Shown in pieces: positions 21,335 through 23,386 of a stretch of 23,386 bases of DNA. Both the position numbers and the translations under genes were made by a program. The DNA is taken from the NCBI GenBank assembly GCA_050175615.1, contig JBFXIU010000029.1:1-23386 (forward strand), read 5' to 3'. Under the pieces are notes generated by a model that worked only from the letters and a program-made list of their open reading frames with translations, had not been told where the DNA came from and ran no database searches. How positions within the stretch are numbered: the stretch's first letter is position 1; each line of letters opens with the position of its first letter. Origin of the DNA: CAYXXZ01 sp050175615 (GTDB lineage Bacteria; Pseudomonadota; Gammaproteobacteria; Pseudomonadales; Porticoccaceae).

Positions 21335-22342
21335 CTATACAGTCAGATGCCCCGAGGATTGTGTCCAGCGGCGACCGTGTTGGCGGGTAAGTGCCTGCAT
21401 GGAATTGATCTCTGCCACCAGACCGTAGCCAACCCTGTCGCTACCATCCAGTGTCCAGCGACACTGGGCGCAATAGAGATTCGACGCCACATAGCACACC
21501 CAGGGGCCGCCCACTTCGGCCATGCCATGGGCTTTCCAGACTGTTCCTCGCTTATCCGTCACTTCAAGCTCAACCGCATGAATAACGCTGCCAAGGCGGT
21601 GGGTGTTGAGTTTCATATCGACAAGGCCGTAGGCAACGCCGTTGTCCATGACATAACCGTGAGCCAGACTTTGCTGTTCGTTGACAGGTTTGGTGGGATC
21701 CCAATGATTGATCCAGTGAATCGCCAGATCCTTGCCAAAATGGGCGTGCGACCAACCCATGGTGGGCACAAAGATTTCCGGGCGGCTGCCCCAGCTGTGA
21801 TCCATGGTTTCAACGCAGTCGATTTTGTATTTTTTCCCTTGCCAGATGAGATGGCCGAGATAATGACCGGTTAAATCAAAATGGCCACCGTAGCCGGAGC
21901 CCATGCCAGATCCGGCATGCTGTTCATCCAGCGAGCTTTTAGCCATTGGGCTGTGATCCGGGTCGTGGATATCAAAAGGCTCCATCAACCCTTTAAAATC
22001 AAATTCGATTTCCATACCGTCATAGCCTTTATAGCTAACGCTGTATTCACGAATATTATGAGCCTTAACACTCAGGCCATTGGCTGTGGTGTATTCCCGT
22101 AAACTGGGAGGGCAAGGCAGTGCCATTTGCGCATCCAGATAAAGGGTTTCAACCCGGTTGTCGACAAGAGCTCCATAGAGAGACACATCACAGGACTGGA
22201 CTCCAACCCCGCGCCTCGATACGGTATAAATAATCCCCATGATTTTTTCTTCGGGAATATAAAAGCAAAACCAGTTGGTTTCAGCATAGGTGTGATCGGC
22301 GTCTTCTGGATTATGGAAGTCTATGTCACTGTCAGAAATCAT
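21335..22342 (-). CDS. DUF7064-like protein (lipocalin/CrtC-like beta fold)
   Basis: The 335-residue protein is rich in beta strands and aromatic residues, with the signature ETMDHSWGSRPE in the middle and WINHWDPTKP after it. I associate this with DUF7064-type proteins, related to the AttH/hydroxyneurosporene synthase lipocalin-like fold that binds hydrophobic molecules. No signal peptide is visible. I chose ATG 22342 over the in-frame ATG at 22357 because AGAGG precedes it with good spacing. It is the first gene of the minus-strand run, behind a very AT-rich leader. A hydrophobic-substrate binding or hydratase role is plausible but unproven. Confidence 0.65.
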   Translation of the reverse strand: MISDSDIDFHNPEDADHTYAETNWFCFYIPEEKIMGIIYTVSRRGVGVQSCDVSLYGALVDNRVETLYLDAQMALPCPPSLREYTTANGLSVKAHNIREYSVSYKGYDGMEIEFDFKGLMEPFDIHDPDHSPMAKSSLDEQHAGSGMGSGYGGHFDLTGHYLGHLIWQGKKYKIDCVETMDHSWGSRPEIFVPTMGWSHAHFGKDLAIHWINHWDPTKPVNEQQSLAHGYVMDNGVAYGLVDMKLNTHRLGSVIHAVELEVTDKRGTVWKAHGMAEVGGPWVCYVASNLYCAQCRWTLDGSDRVGYGLVAEINSMQALTRQHGRRWTQSSGHLTV

Positions 22343-22666
22343 AAATACCTCTTGCATTTTCTGAATTGGGTTTTTTTAATTTTTAGTAAAAATTAGATGA
22401 ATTTAAATACAGTCATTTTTTTAATATTACTAAAACGAAAATAGCTATTACTCAATCAATATAATGATCATGAGAAAATTAGGCAATTAATTCATGGTCA
22501 GATTAATTTTTTTAAAAAAATATTCAAGACTTTGATTTTTATATATTTTTAAAGAAATGACTGCGCATGTTTATATTTGAAATAAATTCAAAGAAAATTA
22601 CTATTTTTAAAAACCAACTTTTATCTTAAAAATTATTCTTTCAAAAAGTAGCAGCCCACAAAAAAA
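22343..22666. other. Very AT-rich leader upstream of the minus-strand operon
   Basis: No gene is supported. The stretch has long A and T runs and sits between the terminator of the second TonB receptor and the first gene of the minus-strand cluster. It is the natural place for that cluster's main promoter. Many TATAAT-like hexamers occur by composition alone, so no single promoter is chosen. Confidence 0.6.
22381..22435. promoter_or_regulatory. Spaced inverted repeat, candidate operator of the operon
   Basis: TTTTAGTAA (22381-22389) and TTACTAAAA (22427-22435) are perfect inverted arms; similarity extends a few bases inward (AAATTA against TAATAT). The site lies 39 bases upstream of the DUF7064-like start codon. 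AT-rich sequence makes chance palindromes common, so confidence is low. Confidence 0.3.
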
Positions 22667-22698
22667 TTTAGCCCGACAATAATTATTACCGGGCTAAA
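22660..22698 (-). terminator. Rho-independent terminator of the second TonB-dependent receptor
   Basis: TTTAGCCCG (22667-22675) pairs with CGGGCTAAA (22690-22698) around a 14-base loop. Read on the minus strand, the stem lies 46 bases after the receptor stop and is followed by TTTTTTT. It separates the receptor from the ten-gene operon downstream on the same strand. Confidence 0.85.
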
Positions 22699-22744
22699 AA
22701 AATACAACCATATTTTAGAAAATTGTTAAATCATCAAGACAAAA

Positions 22745-23386
22745 TTACTCAAATCTATAACCTACTTTTACACCATAGGTAACAGGCATACCAGCGTAAC
22801 GCACGGATGTGTCATAAATACGGTTTTCGTGGGTCCAGTAATATTCGTCGAGAACATTATTGCCAAACAGCTGTGCACTCCAGCGGCCATCCGTGGTGGT
22901 CAAACCCACCCGCACATCGAGGAGCCCGTAGCTGTCCGCCTGTAAAGAGGGATGCTCAGGGATGGTGGCGCGATCCTGAAACAGGCTGGGGGCTTCAGTT
23001 TGGTAACGGTAGTCCGCTTCCACGAACGCCATCAGCGTATTGCCCACAGGCCATTCGTAACGCGCTCCAGCCACGACAGTCCAATCCGGCGTGGCCGGGA
23101 AGCTGTAGCCATCATAATTAGTGAGTTCACTACCGGACTCGTAGATATCAATGGTATAGAAAGGACCATCTACCTGGGCATCGAGATAAGTGGTGGCAAG
23201 ATTCAGGGTAAGGCCTTCAACAGGCATCCATATCATCTCAAGTTCAGCACCATCTGCTTTTGAATCTGGAATATTGACCAGGGCGTCATTCACGCCGAAT
23301 ACCCCTGTGGGGTCAAGAATACGGCCACGCAACTGCTTGTCTTTATAATCATATTTAAACACGGACGCATTCACGACAAATTGCGG
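22745..23386 (-). CDS. TonB-dependent outer-membrane receptor, C-terminal part
   Basis: The frame is open to the right edge, so the signal peptide, TonB box and plug are outside the window. About 213 residues of beta-barrel remain, with strands of the type LNLATTYLDAQVDG, WTVVAGARYEW, LMAFVEADYRYQTEAPS and LLDVRVGLTTTDGRWSAQLF, then GNNVLDEYY and the end VGVKVGYRFE-like closing strand (YGVKVGYRFE). The NNVLDEYYW stretch is typical of the last strands of this family. It would import a substrate, possibly the one handled by the adjacent oxygenase cluster. Only the family is certain. Confidence 0.88.
   Translation of the reverse strand, partial: PQFVVNASVFKYDYKDKQLRGRILDPTGVFGVNDALVNIPDSKADGAELEMIWMPVEGLTLNLATTYLDAQVDGPFYTIDIYESGSELTNYDGYSFPATPDWTVVAGARYEWPVGNTLMAFVEADYRYQTEAPSLFQDRATIPEHPSLQADSYGLLDVRVGLTTTDGRWSAQLFGNNVLDEYYWTHENRIYDTSVRYAGMPVTYGVKVGYRFE

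Noticed and set aside
22343..22666. Replication origin, because of extreme AT richness
   Set aside because: No repeated DnaA-box or iteron pattern is visible and no replication gene is nearby; an AT-rich promoter leader explains it.

Overview
The window looks like chromosomal DNA of a Gram-negative proteobacterium. Two TonB-dependent outer-membrane receptors show the outer membrane. The mix of TetR regulators, Rieske and flavin oxygenases, acyl-CoA synthetase, aldehyde and alcohol dehydrogenases, a SnoaL-like protein and an APH-type kinase is typical of marine gammaproteobacteria that degrade hydrophobic, steroid-like or aromatic compounds (Spongiibacteraceae-type genomes). The taxon is inference from gene content; no rRNA or tRNA gene is present.

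Left part (1-7200, mostly + strand): the end of a flavin reductase and an HsaA/HpaB-like oxygenase form a two-component flavin monooxygenase. A convergent TetR regulator with a Lys-rich N-terminal tail follows. Next comes a repeat-rich gap of about 800 bases, a complete aconitase (acnA) and a second TetR regulator. Centre (7200-12000): a TonB-dependent receptor (minus) and an acyl-CoA synthetase (plus) diverge from a 575-base intergenic region, and each ends in a clear hairpin terminator. A 610-base gap then holds two repeat elements and a short remnant that resembles the N-terminus of a short-chain dehydrogenase.

Right part (12545-22342): ten genes all read on the minus strand. In transcription order they are a DUF7064-like protein, an APH-fold kinase, a DUF6285-like protein, a CX5R tyrosine-type phosphatase, an SDR dehydrogenase, a Rieske oxygenase alpha subunit, its Rieske ferredoxin, a SnoaL-like protein, an aldehyde dehydrogenase and an iron-type alcohol dehydrogenase. 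Most gaps are small, and two contain small repeat elements. The likely logic is uptake through the TonB receptors, CoA activation, oxygenation by the Rieske and flavin systems, stepwise oxidation of alcohol and aldehyde groups, and a kinase/phosphatase step of unknown purpose. The substrate cannot be read from the sequence. The window ends inside a second TonB-dependent receptor.

The most striking non-coding feature is a family of six palindromic repeats with ends close to TAAGGAAACTCTGATTAATT. Three of them overlap the stop codon of the preceding gene, and three carry a perfect ATTCCC-N8-GGGAAT core. Two other small elements are a 248-base one with 19-base terminal inverted repeats and a 142-base MITE-like one just upstream of the Rieske oxygenase gene. 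The most interesting protein context is the kinase, DUF6285-like protein, phosphatase and DUF7064-like set inside an oxygenase cluster.
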